64,000 bases of DNA from Sesamum alatum. Taxonomy: Eukaryota > Streptophyta > Magnoliopsida > Lamiales > Pedaliaceae. Of this stretch, positions 45,030-56,446 are shown one piece after another. Positions within the stretch are counted from its first letter, which is position 1. Each line of letters begins with the position of its first letter. The DNA is taken from positions 33,907,141 to 33,971,140 of the forward strand of contig JACGWO010000006.1 of NCBI GenBank assembly GCA_034509735.1. Reading direction: 5' to 3'. The notes under the pieces were generated by a model. The model was not told the origin of the DNA. It did not search any database and saw only the letters and a list, made by a program, of their open reading frames with translations. The position numbers and the translations under genes are program-made.

Positions 45030-45700
45030 AAAATCCCCCTGACCTTTATTTCTTAAATTTAAAAATTCCATTTTATCCTTACAAAAATTGCTTTTTTAAA
45101 AAAAATTAAAGGGATTTCTAAAATGCCAAAATCTTCCTTCGTCAAAGCATTGTGTAATTCTAGTTTCACTTGTTCATTGAGCTCTTTTTATTTTCGTAAT
45201 CCTAAAGTACTTGAAGCTCATTTTATTTTAGTTTCACTTGTTTGTCAAACCAAGTTAAAAATAAATTAATACATGCATATAGTTACCGCATTTTATAATT
45301 ACCACATATATATATAAATATTATATTAATTGTATTTTTTATTAGTTCACCAGCCCTTTCGATTATTAATCCATATTTAAATAATTTCATATATATAGAC
45401 AAATATACAATATAAATATATATTAATTGTATATTTTTAAGTAAATATATAACTACATATGCATGTAAAAATTTATTTTTAATTTGGGTTTACAAAAAAG
45501 GAAAACTAAATAAAATGAACACCAATTACTTTAGGATTATGAAATTAAAAAGAGTTCGATGAAACTAGAATTAGACAAAGTTTGACAAAGAGTGATTTTT
45601 GCATTCTAGAAGTCCCTTTAATTTTTTTTCATAAAGTAATTTTTGTAAGGGTAAAAGAGACTTTTCAAACATAAAAATTAAAGGTCAGAATTTTTTTTTT
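45030..45700. repeat. Long near-palindrome (foldback element)
   Basis: The left arm (about 45030-45215) and the right arm (about 45525-45700) are inverted copies: CTGACCTTTATTT, TTTATCCTTACAAAAATT and AATTCTAGTTTCACTTG face AGTGATTTTTG.., AATTTTTGTAAGGGTAAAAG and AAATTAAAGGTCAG. An inner pair around ATACATGCATATAGTTA and TAACTACATATGCATGTA continues the symmetry, so almost the whole 670 bp can fold on itself. No coding frame. A MITE or foldback transposon is likely; no target duplication was recognised. Confidence 0.75.
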
Positions 45701-45787
45701 GAAGCTCAATCGACGAAGTTAAGGCCCCAAGACTATAAAGTATTGGGTTCAAATCCCGCCAACGTGTAGGTTGTTATTCTACTTTAA

Positions 45788-46171
45788 GGCACCATTTACT
45801 TCGAGTATGGACTAAATGAATAATAGGATTATCCTTAACTAAGTAAAAAGATAAAAAAAATGCCCGATATTAATTATAAGGTGTTTACTTACATATAATA
45901 CCACAACAGGATAAATTCCATCAAGTGTTTACTTTGATAGATACACATGCTTTGAGTGAAAAAATTACCTTTGAGCCCTTTAAGACCAAATTTAATAGAC
46001 AAAAAACCTTCTTCCCGAAGGTAGAATAGATAATTAAAATGAGTACAAGTTTTGAATAAGTCATTAGGATAAGTTATCCCACCTCCAGAGGGATGAGTTA
46101 TGCAACTTGAATAGTATTTGGTACAGAGCTTTGATTTTATACTTGACCACCATAAATCAAAGTAAACATTG
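45788..46171. mobile_element. PIF/Harbinger-like MITE
   Basis: Starts GGCACCATTTACTTCGA and ends, in reverse complement, CAATGTTTACTTTGA, so the termini are related but the right end has lost about two bases. Flanked by TAA (45785-45787 and 46172-46174). The termini resemble those at 7217 and 59385. Confidence 0.55.
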
Positions 46172-46174
46172 TAA

Positions 46175-47170
46175 TAAACTATATTATTTTTCTTATTTAG
46201 CCTAATACAACAAAATAAATATTATGGGTTTCTACTGTGATATTAGTTGTTTAATGGTATATGATTGTTATAGTTGTCTGCTAGATATAAGATATTTTGA
46301 AGTTTGTTGATTGTTGTATGATTTTTAGTTGTCGGTGTTGACATCATGATGTGATTGTAATTGATTTACTTAAAAAAAAAAAAAACATTAGTAGGGACAA
46401 AATTATTTATATAATATATATATATATATTACGAACGATTGTTGATTGCAATTAGTCAATTTTGACCAAATTTGGATTTATTAGAATTTTGAGTTTTTTA
46501 ATTACTAAGAAAATTTTATTGGTTAAAAATATTAATTATTTTAAATATATTAAATATTTTTTGTATTTATCGAAATCTTATTTCCGAGATTTTAAATATT
46601 TTGTTAATTATAAAAAAATCTTATCCGTTAAAATATCTATTGTGTGTATACCCAAAATCTTATCTCTAATAATATAATATTGTTTTAATTTATAGTTATC
46701 TTATATTTAAAGAGTAAGTTTTATTTTATGCTAATATTCAATTTGATTTTATCTTTAACTCAATTTTTATTCATTTTTAATTTTGATTAAATTTGATTCC
46801 ATGCTATTCCATTTAATTTCACGTGTAATTGGTTTACAAGAGTATTCCATGGAATTGAAGTGCATTTGTTCTTGAAGAAGACATTTTAAAAGATTTGTCA
46901 ATTTAATATCCATGAGCTTTTGTTGAGTGACGTTCTAGATTCCACTATTCAAGTGCATTTGATTTTGGAGTGATGTGTCCTCAATTTAGTTTATAATTTG
47001 GTATGGAATTGCAAGTATTGTCATTTCAGTTGCTTTTTTTCAATTCGATTTATATTTTTTCAATTTAATTGTGTGTTTACTTATATCGTATTTTATACTT
47101 ATTATTTCTTTGTTCCTTTATGAATTTCTCTATTTGTTGTATATCTTTTTTTGTTATTGTTGAGAAATTA
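46175..47170. other. AT-rich stretch without genes
   Basis: Very AT-rich, with an (AT) run near 46411-46430. A 71-codon frame at 46462-46677 is a product of the low complexity and carries no motif. I see nothing else. Confidence 0.6.
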
Positions 47171-47460
47171 ATGTTATAAAAACATAAGAGTAAACGACAC
47201 AAAAATTTAATGAGGTTCGGCAATGTACCTACGTCCTCGGGAGGGTGACGATTGTTTAATTTTATTATTAAAGAGAATGAATCTCACTAGATTACAAATA
47301 CAATATATATATATATATATATAAGTAACCTTATGGTACGTTTTACAAAATTGTCGTTGTACCATACAACGGGGGCTCCGCCCGTGCACCCCCTGGCCCA
47401 CTTAATCGTAGCCCACCAACTGCACGAAAACTCCCTAATCGGATCTGTTATTTTTTCGAT
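47171..47460. mobile_element. Possible LTR fragment
   Basis: The phrase AATGAGGTTCGGCAATGTAC followed by CTACGTCCTCGGGAGG is a form often found at the ends of plant LTR retrotransposons. An (AT) run lies at about 47298-47323, and GGGGGCTCCGCCCGTGCACC follows. No partner LTR is visible here, so the assignment is tentative. Confidence 0.35.
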
Positions 47461-47749
47461 ATATAAGCCATACCTAACAGTTATGAATTTCAGAATGGTG
47501 CTCTGTTTATGCCTTTTATGTTGCTTTTTACAAATTTATTTTGTAAAAATTTATTGTTTTGATTGCATATGTTAATATATATTCTCAGTTTACTTGGATT
47601 TAATGCAAAGTTAGTGTGACATAGATAATCATTAATTTAATAAGTTTTTTCATTTTTATATATCTAACATAATTTAGTTTAACTTTATAGGTTTTAAAAG
47701 GATAACAATCATATTAGATACAAGTTTGCAAGGTTGAAACGGAAGAGAG

Positions 47750-48460
47750 AGTTTATATTTTTGTATGCTGAATAAGGTGTAATTATCATGTGTGAATAAT
47801 TAAAACTTTGAACTCTTGTTAACATAATAATAACATATTGCTTAACTTGAAATACAAAAGTTCGTTTTTTCTCATTTATACAAGTTACAAAATAAAAAAA
47901 AAAAATTATGAATAAACTTTCTAATCTGAAAATAATAAAAATATCTTAATCAATAATAATTAATCTTAGAAGTTAAAAGATAAGTTTAAGAAATTTAAAT
48001 TTTAACAATGTTTATTATATATTAACAGTTAGGATTTAGAAAAAAAAAGTTGGTTCAATATACTTTTTAACTAGATTATTTGGTGGATTTTATATATATA
48101 TATATATATATTCATAATTCATTTTAAGAGATTTTAATAGAGCTTTTTCCATAAAATGGAACAATATATTTAGAAAAATCTCTTAAAATGAAATTTATAT
48201 ATATGAAATCCAATAAAAATCTAGTTAAAAAATATATTCAACCAACTTTTTGTTCGAATCCCCAAACGTTTATTAAATATTATTTGGGTAACTTTCTTAG
48301 ACTTTTGTTTAACTCTTAAGATAAAAAAAATACCGACTTAGATTTTTTAACTATTGAAAATGAAAAAAGAGAGACTGCTTATGTTAACTAACAAGAGTTC
48401 AAAGTTTTTATTATGCATATAAGATAATTACCTTATATTTTAGCATACAAAATATAAAGA
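47750..48460. repeat. Long inverted repeat (about 0.7 kb hairpin)
   Basis: Left arm phrases TTTGTATGCTGAATAAGGTG, TTTGAACTCTTGTTAACATA, AAAAGTTGGTTCAATATACT and TAGATTATTTGGTGGATTTTA are repeated in reverse complement at 48455-48160. The symmetry centre is near 48140, where ATTTTAAGAGATTT faces AAATCTCTTAAAAT. A transcript would fold into a long double strand. No coding frame. Confidence 0.78.
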
Positions 48461-49082
48461 GTTATTTCTCCGCTTAGAGAAAAAGGACTAATTCGATAAT
48501 TTTACAAACTTAAGGGACTAAAGTGAGAAAATCAAACTAAATTAACCATTTTATACCCTCCAGAAAGTTAAAATCCGCCCACATTTTTATCGAAAAATGG
48601 TTAGAGGGATCAAACTGAGACAAAAATTAAATTTATGGATGCTAAACTTAAGAAATAAACTTAAGTGACTAAAGTGATTCTAAAAAAAAAACTTAAAGGC
48701 ACCAAATGTAGTATTTACCCTTACATTTATTAGAATTAAAATCACATATTTTTATTTATGTAAATTTCTAAATTTATAATTTGTTAATTTTTCAAAAAGA
48801 ATTAGTATTTTCATCATTGATTTAATCATTATAATATTGTAATGGTAATTTTTTCATTCAAAATGTATTACATGTTTTTATTTACGTAAGTATTTTTGAA
48901 TAGATATTAACATTAATTCATATAGGAGATGACCCATTTAACAATGATAATCATGATCAGCTCACAATTACGACACTACATTCTGTTCCCGTCGTGAATG
49001 GTGTTTATATTATGGGTTTTTGGTTTCATTTATTTATATGATAATTCATGTATTTTTTTTTTTTTTTGTATGAAATTCCCAT
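48461..49082. other. AT-rich stretch with a possible TE end
   Basis: About 48480-48725 has the phrases AAGGGACTAAAGTG, GGATCAAACTGA and GGCACCAAATGTAGTATTTACCC, a style typical of plant MITE or LTR ends. I could not define both ends. The remainder is AT-rich without genes. Confidence 0.4.
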
Positions 49083-50235
49083 CACTATAAAAAAAATAAG
49101 GATTTGTAACGACTTTTTTAGAACGGCTTAGTGATCGTTCTAATACACACGACTTTTGCCACAACTTTGTAACGAAAAAGTTTTCATAACGTCATTTTGA
49201 AACTCCAAAAAAATTCAACTCTTTGTAATGGTCAAATCAATACAAAAGCCATTACAAATAAGAATTATAGCAAGAGCCGATACAAAAATTCAAGCCATCA
49301 GAAATTGTGAATTCCGTATGAATATTGGGACAGTTGAATTTTTTCCTCAAGTGAACCGGTCCAAAGGACGTACGAAATGTCGTTCCAAATATATCAATGT
49401 AAAAACCGTTACAAAAGCCGTTCCAAAAACTTCGATCATTACTAATTTCATATGATTTTTGGCATGACCTTATTATTTTGTAATGGTTTGTAAAAATAAG
49501 ACAAGCCATTCCAAGGGTTGCATAAAAAAGCAATACAAAATTTTGTAACGGTTACATTTTAAATGGCTATATTTCAACGGCTAATTATACTCGCTCCAAA
49601 AGTTGTTCCAAAGGCTGCTACAATTTAACTTATATATATATATATATATATATATATGTCTAATTCCAAGTTTTTTTTCATTTCTTTCATTTCATTTCTT
49701 GTAGAATTATTTACCAATCACAAATCACACTCTCAATATCTCTCTGACTTTTGTGCATATAGACTTGATCAGATAGTATTACTTAATTTTTGGACCGGCA
49801 ACTGTTGATCTCTTCACTTGGTTGACCAGGTAACAACTTTAACCTATTTTGTTAATTTAAATTGTAGTTTAATTATTTTAGTTTTTTGATTTTTTGATCT
49901 TATATGTTATGGACTATAATTACTGTAACGTTATATTTATAACTTTATAGGTCGAAATATAATTATATATACGTGTGAATATGTAGTGATATATCATCAT
50001 GTTACAACAACTGAGGAGATGGATGTATAATAAGAACCTTCCGAAGAGAGTAGGTCTTACATCGGAGTTTGAGGATGGGGTGAAGACTTTCGTAGAATGG
50101 GCCCGGTGTCAACATGGATATATGGATGAAGACAAAATTAGGTGCCCGTGCAACAAGTGCAAAAGCAAAAAGTGGGGAACACCTGTTTCTATAGTTTCGA
50201 TAAAAACGCATGAAAATTTTAAACCATGTGCATAA
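49083..50235 (+). mobile_element. 5' end of a second CACTA element
   Basis: Starts CACTATAAAAAAAATAAGG, followed by about 550 bp with GTAACGA, GAACGGC, CGTTACAAAAG and CCATTCCAAG motifs, the subterminal zone. The first transposase exon follows at 49999. No right end of the same type is found. Sequence after about 50240 resembles an unrelated dispersed repeat. The element is therefore truncated. Confidence 0.75.
49999..50235 (+). pseudogene. TNP2 N-terminal Transpos_assoc exon
   Basis: The open frame RRWMYNKNLPKRVGLTSEFE..VKTFVEWARCQHGYMDEDKIRCPCNKCKSKK matches the Transposase-associated domain that begins plant TNP2 proteins: R-x-W-M-Y, E-F-x-x-G-V, and the C-P-C-x-x-C-x(n) zinc ligand group. 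It corresponds to the piece missing from the TNP2 pseudogene at 14850-17330. The rest of the transposase is absent. Confidence 0.85.
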
Positions 50236-50589
50236 CTAATCTAAAGTTTTATGACTTGACTTTTATGATTTAAAAAAATATATTTAATATTCTAAAATTT
50301 GCTTCTGTTTATAAATAGATTTCATTTAGGTTAAAATTTATCGAATTTTTGATATTAGCAAAAAAAATAAATGAAAATCGATATTTATCATCGACTAACT
50401 TATTACAAATTTATCGTGCGTCAAGTAAATCTTTTTATGATCAAACACCTTAACATCTTATAAATTTAGTCAAATATTTTACAAGCTTATTTATAAAATA
50501 AATTTCAACATTTTATAAGCTCCAACATCTTATAAATTTAGCCAAACATCCTCTTAATTTGAAAAGCTTTTACAATAGACATGTCGGTG

Positions 50590-50915
50590 AAACTTAGAGT
50601 ACAACTACTCAGAATTTGAGTATATAAATTCATTAAAAAAATATTCACTATTGATTGCATTTTTAATGACTACGGATAAAAATTATAATGGATAACTATT
50701 ATTCGCTACGATTAAATAAAAATTGATGCAACATTAACTTTTTTACCATGAAAAACTTATTTGCCACGGCTAAAAATTGTGGTAAAAAATTCACCATGGC
50801 TTTTAGCCACCCTCGCAAAAACTACAGTCGACAACCGTTGCGAGGTTTTGGTCAATGACTATTTGTGACGGCTATTTAATAATAACTATAGTTAAAAGTT
50901 ATATTTGTTGTAGTG
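50590..50915. mobile_element. Right end of a CACTA-like element of another type
   Basis: The sequence ends ATTTGTTGTAGTG, which is CACTACAACAAAT reversed, preceded by CCACGGCTAAAA, GTGACGGCTATTTA and GCCACGG phrases on both strands, as in subterminal arrays. Its terminus and motifs differ from those at 49083, so the two are probably not ends of one element. Confidence 0.55.
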
Positions 50916-51478
50916 GTTTTACGGTTCCTCTTTCGCTGGCAAGCCATCTCTTTAGACAAATCATGAAAACCAAAACATAAAATAAATTGCTCATGAAACT
51001 CACCGGTAAAATTTGAAGTTGGAGCTTTAAGAAAACAGTTTTATTATTATAATTTTATTAATCAGTTGCAAAAGTTGGTAAAAGACTGCTTATAATTTTT
51101 GATTTGAATCAGTTTAATTTGAAGTAGATTAAAAGCAGAAATTATCAATAAAAAAAATATTATTTTCATCTTTTTTAGCAATAAGCTAATAAGCATTTAT
51201 TTTAAATGCTTATAAATATCCATTTAAAATTGATATTTCATTTTATATATATATATATTATAGGTATAAACTGTATCCGACCTTTATATCTGAGAAATAT
51301 ATATTTTCTTTTCCTTTTATGTGGTGTTATATGTATAAATTAAGTGGAATATTGAATGAAACACCATTTCAAAATAGATAATTATGTAAACATTTGGCAC
51401 TTCATGAAAGATCGAGCTCCATGATACGTGATTTAGAATATCTTTATTATGGCAATGATTAAGATCTATGGTGAGGAG
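50916..51478. other. AT-rich stretch without genes
   Basis: No supported gene. An (AT) run lies at about 51246-51260. Confidence 0.6.
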
Positions 51479-52131
51479 TGTTTTCATTGAAATTCGGGAT
51501 GCTAATTTGTAACTACAAAAATGTTCTAAATATGAGTTCAATTACATATTAAATCTGTATTAGATGGTGAAAAAAATAGAGGACTTATACTTATCCCACA
51601 TAGGAATATGATGAAAAAGTGTGGAGCTTTGATAAGGATATAAAGTGTATGTGGGGGTGAGTGTTTTTACACTCAAAGTTGTCCCACACTAAAAGTATAA
51701 GGATAACTTAAACTCCTTATATTAAGTTCAATGTTCAATTTGTACTTAAAGTGTTATGGAGACTATAGTGAACATGAGGTTGCCCCACATGCATGCTGCC
51801 GCCGCCCGCCCGTCTTGGCTTCAGCTTCGGACGTGGATGTTTGATTTGCAGCAAAAATATTTGAATTTTATTTGAAATTTATTTTCAAAATAATTGGTCA
51901 AAATCACATTTAATTCATGTTTTAAAAAACTTGATTTTATTGTTGGTTTTTTTATCTTAAAACCAGGCCTTAAAACCTGTGTTATTGTTGTTTTAAGAAT
52001 TCAAATACCTGATAATCTCGATTTTGACCCTTCTAAAATCAAGTTTAATGTCAAAATTATGGACTCTTAATGCCTGCAATTGTTCGTGATTATGCTGCAT
52101 TATTTTCAGCTTTATTGCTATTCTTGGTGCC

Positions 52132-52139
52132 TATATAAG
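52132..52139 (+). promoter_or_regulatory. TATA box in the left LTR-like repeat
   Basis: TATATAAG, about 320 bp upstream of the coiled-coil frame, followed by a leader with a short CT run. The right copy has lost this region. Confidence 0.5.
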
Positions 52140-52454
52140 GCTGCACAAGAACACTTCAAGATATACAACTCAGAAAATGCCAATTTGAAGATTTCCTCTC
52201 TAGAAAGTCTCTCTCTCTCTCTTTTGGATTTCTCTTGGAAAATCCGAGTTCTTCATCCTCAAATCCGAGCTTCAAGCTCAAGTTTTTATAAGGCTATTCA
52301 GTGTTATTTCGAGGTGTTCTACGGTAAAGTGCATACCGCTAGAACGAGAACCTTCTTATCCTGGAAGAGATTGCGCAGTACCTGGTGCACAATCGGACAA
52401 CGCGTATAATTTCTTCAAGGCAAACAAAAATTCTCTCTGTGATTCGGTTCAGTA

Positions 52455-52970
52455 ATGTATATGGCACCATCCTCTTCACAGGCTACTACCAACTCGGATG
52501 ACCACTACCCTAGTCTCATTTTAGAATTGCAACGACAGTTGTGTGATCAACACGATGAGATGGAAGAACTCCAGAATGATATTTCTCGTCGGGCTTACTA
52601 TTATCACTGGTCTGAAAGGAGAGCCAATGAGTTATAAGAGAAGAACTCCAAACTCGAGTGGAAGGTCGAGTTTTACAAGACCGGGCACAAGAAGGAGATT
52701 GATCAACTCAACTAAGAAAATAACCGACTTCAAGAAGATTATTCCAAACTTTGGTGGGCTACAGAATATTTGAAGACTGAGCACGAAGTTGAGGTTGAAC
52801 AACTCAGTGAAGTAAATTATCAGCTTCAGAATGAAGTATCTGTATTGAGAGAGCAATTGGAACAATAAGTAAACTTGCATGCCGAGGAACCAGAGGAAGA
52901 TCCAGAGGAGTTCTCCGTGGAGGTTCCTGATGAGGGCGATGGACTCACCAACGGGAGTGTCATCGACTGA
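52455..52970 (+). pseudogene. Coiled-coil-like protein of unknown function, copy 1
   Basis: Frame beginning MYMAPSSSQATTNSDDHYPS, then LELQRQLCDQHDEMEELQND, SKLEWKVEFYK, KKEIDQLN, EVEQLSEVNYQLQNEVSVL and an acidic tail EEPEEDPEEF ending SVID. Heptad-like leucines and the E/Q/K content suggest a coiled coil. Three stops interrupt it (after NEL, QLN and EQ). The stop after NEL is also in copy 2. I do not recognise the family. It is not a standard gag. It could be a captured host fragment or an element-specific protein, or only the first 60 codons may be real. Confidence 0.45.
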
Positions 52971-53147
52971 GCGTATATCTTGTGATATACATGAGTTGTA
53001 GCTGTACAACTCGAATGAGCTAAGTTTACCACTTTTTATTACTAAGCATGTCTAATAATCATTTGTTTGTGCTTATGTGACTTAAGAAAACATCTTTATT
53101 TCGTCAAGTCATTTTCTATACACTACCCCAACTATTGTTTTCCAACA

Positions 53148-56100
53148 ATTTTGAAGAAATTATAAGTGTATTGAAATGAGGCTCCAAAAACGTAGTCATT
53201 AATTCGTCTTTAAATTGTAAATTCGATAAAAATTCAAGGCATGACGAACAAACCAGGAGCACATAAACCATGCTAAATGGCCAAACGATTGTGCTCTATA
53301 TCAAGAAATGCCTTTTTTCAAATAAGGCCAATTTAGACAGTTGTAGGGGGTTACTAGCAATGCTAGCGCCCCAGGAGCAACGTGAGTACATGAGTGTATA
53401 CTCGATGTGAACTGCTAATTGGTCATGAACTAGTTGGTGTTTTGTCTAATACTCAAGAACTTGAGCGCGCGAGTGCTGCAAAGCTATGGAGTGTTTTAAC
53501 AAATCACCAATGGAAAGAACAATAAGAGTGCACAATGTAGAAATCATTGATCTGTAATTTTGGACCGCGTACTAGATTTCAAGGAAATGCACCACATCTT
53601 AAATTGTTCTAAGTTCAGTATCGTTAACAGAGTTCATGAGAGTATATTTGAGGCTTGTTAAATCTAGTTGGCATCAGGTTCTGTTACCGATAGAGTATTT
53701 AAATCTTGTTGACTATGTTTGACTACCAGTTAAGCTATGAGTCTGTTGTATGAAGTATATCTACTTGATAGCAAGGTATAATAGGTTGTTTTAAATTTGG
53801 ATTCCGCAGAAATGCTCTATGGAATGTGATTTAATACAACGTGAGAATGTACACAAGTGCTAAAAGTGTGTATTTAATAAGCAATTAGGAAGACTTGTCT
53901 CTAGGTAGATAAGTTCTTCAAGTTTCTAACAGTAAAGATCACACTAGTTCTTGTGTATATCTGAACATGGTTCTAACTAGGACCAGAAGTGTTTATCTCC
54001 TTATAGGTGATGGGACTGTAATATGTTACTCGTTAGATATGAAGCCTCTACGTATTTTGTCTAAAACCATAAGCCGAAAGCCAAATAAGTAAGTTTACTA
54101 CTACTAAGGTCCGGAAATGAAGGAAAGTGTGAGTCGAATTCCTATAGTGAATAATGTAACTCCTGTAGCATTATTATGACAGAATTATCTCTCACTTACC
54201 TTCGGCTACAGAAATAGCAGAAGTGGTTTGAATTCTGAGTTGTCGACATGTTGTGAGAGCTTTGAATACATTTAAATATATTCTGAAGAAAGTCTCTCTG
54301 AAACAAATGCGCACATCTCTGATGAATTCTGGAAACCAGACCCAATATACTCTCAGATATGGGGGTGATTAGCAGAAGGGCGCTTGTCTCCAACACAAAA
54401 TAAAGGAATTAGGTCATAAGGATGTTGATAACAGAGTCTTGACTATGTGAAGACCAGTTATGCTATGAATATTAAAGTTTGTTGGAAGCATATGGGTCGA
54501 CACAACAGTCAAACTTCTCTGTGCTATTTTCTTACCAAAAGTATTTTATACAAAAGTTGAAATACGTAACAATGATTTTTTTTTTTTGTCCCTTTCTATT
54601 CCTGATCATGTGGAAAAGAACGTAGTGTGGGGGTTTGTCCTAATAGTACTGGTCCGACTCTCGAGTCAGATGAACCTGAGAAGCTAAGATTGTCAAGGGT
54701 GTTTGAAGGCGATTAATCGCTGACAAATATCAAGGATGATCCTGTAGCCTTCAAAGAATGGTATAACTTCTTTTGAAATCAAGAAGTGGAAGGCAGCTGT
54801 AAAAAAAAAAAAGCGAGATGTACTGTAATGCCTCTAATGAAACATAGGCATCTGCTCATCTCCTTCTCAGTTTTACTACTATTGGATGTGTTCAGATTTT
54901 CAAATCTGATGGGACCATAGGTGAGTATAATAAGGTTTAATTGGTGGCTATAAAGTTTTAAAATAGAAGTAGGGAATAAACCATTTATACTCTCACAAGG
55001 GTCTATCCTATGGTTTCCATTTGAAGGGGAATAACAAATATGTCTTGCACGTTGTAGGAGATAATACTGCATTTCTTGCCTATATATAGATAATGTTTTC
55101 ATTACAGACTCTAACTTAGATATGATTATACTAAGACATTCTTGAATACTAAGTGAAGGATACGAGTGAGGTTCATATAATTCTTGACTTCCTGTTTATT
55201 CAGTCAACTGGTGGTATAGACATTTCTCAATATATGGAGAAAGATAGTCTATACTGTAGAATTATAATGTCACCATACATTCTTCTGAAGCTTTGATCAA
55301 GAATGAAAGTCGAATGGCTATAGATGATTATTATGTCAAAGCTAGTTATATTATTGATCTTGATGAAACCATTGGTGAGTTTTTGGATAGGATAACTATG
55401 TATCTTAACGGCACAAGCATTACTGGGCCAGTGTAATGGTGAATCCCTGCTTAAGGGATTAAGTGATGAGAGCTGATAAACCAAAAACTCTGAAAACAAT
55501 GGGTGTTCGGGATGTGGTGCTTTCATTCACCTCTTGTGGAGATACTATCTCCATGAAAATCTGTAACACAGATTTTGATAACTCGATTTTTGAGAAGCCA
55601 AGTTATGAAAGTTGATTACAAGTTAATCAATGAAATTGACTGTATGGGTTGGTTCTCCAAATGTCATAGTGTAAGTCAATAAGTGCAATCAGTTGTGACG
55701 GTTGACCACAATTCAAAGCAATGGTGTTTACCATTAGAAACTTCCAACATAGATTGAGGTTTATAATGGAGTAAGTGTCTAATAGGCTAATCGACATTTA
55801 ACCTTGTGAAAACAAAGGAAAAGTATTGCTTATTCGTTAACAAAAGGATTACGTCTGTCGTAAATAATTATAAATCCAGATTGGGGATTAAACTGAAAAC
55901 CCATCAATGATATAACTATGATAGCAACCCAACCTTCTAAGTGGAGATCCCACAAAGAAGGTTCAATATGGTATAAACAAGTTGTAGGGGATATCAGAGC
56001 ACCAAAAATAGACTGATACTTTGTATCTGGAGTTTGTTCCCTGCAATTCTAGAAGGTGTTGTTACTGCAAGTAAAGTAAGAGTTTAAACTCTGAATGGGG

Positions 56101-56446
56101 TCAAGTCTTTATAAGACCAGATGCTTAGGAGTGCATCCCTGGAGACGCCCAACTAAGTGAATGTAGTTGTTTGGCCGCAACTAAGGAATGGGGTTATTCC
56201 TGAAAACATTCATGATCTTGATCAGGGCACATGGTCTAACGTGTCAACCCTAAAGATCAACACAAAGCCGGTGGCTTGTTACTGACAGATGCTGTCACAA
56301 CCAGGGGCTTAAATTCAAGGCTTTATTCCATTTGGCCTGGTGATAGCTGACGTTAGATAACTTAGGCAGTGGTTCAAATCGGGAGGTACCATTTCTGACA
56401 ACAAGACACAGAGGCTTAAGTTCAAATTTATGAATTTGTGGGGGAT
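53148..56446. other. Inner region of the LTR element, no recognisable genes
   Basis: About 3.3 kb of less AT-rich sequence than typical intergenic DNA, with many stops in all frames. I could not find zinc knuckle, integrase or YVDD-type motifs. Short open frames at 54196-54396, 54779-55102 and 55227-55526 lack recognisable motifs. Confidence 0.5.

Larger units (their letters stand above)
51479..53147 (+). repeat. Left LTR-like repeat
   Basis: 1669 bp. Includes TATA at 52132 and the coiled-coil frame at 52455-52970. Confidence 0.65.

Noticed and set aside
49083..50915. One complete short CACTA between the two CACTA-type ends
   Set aside because: Termini differ (CACTATAAAAAAA against CACTACAACAAAT), subterminal motifs differ, and the flanks CAT and GTT are not a 3-bp duplication.
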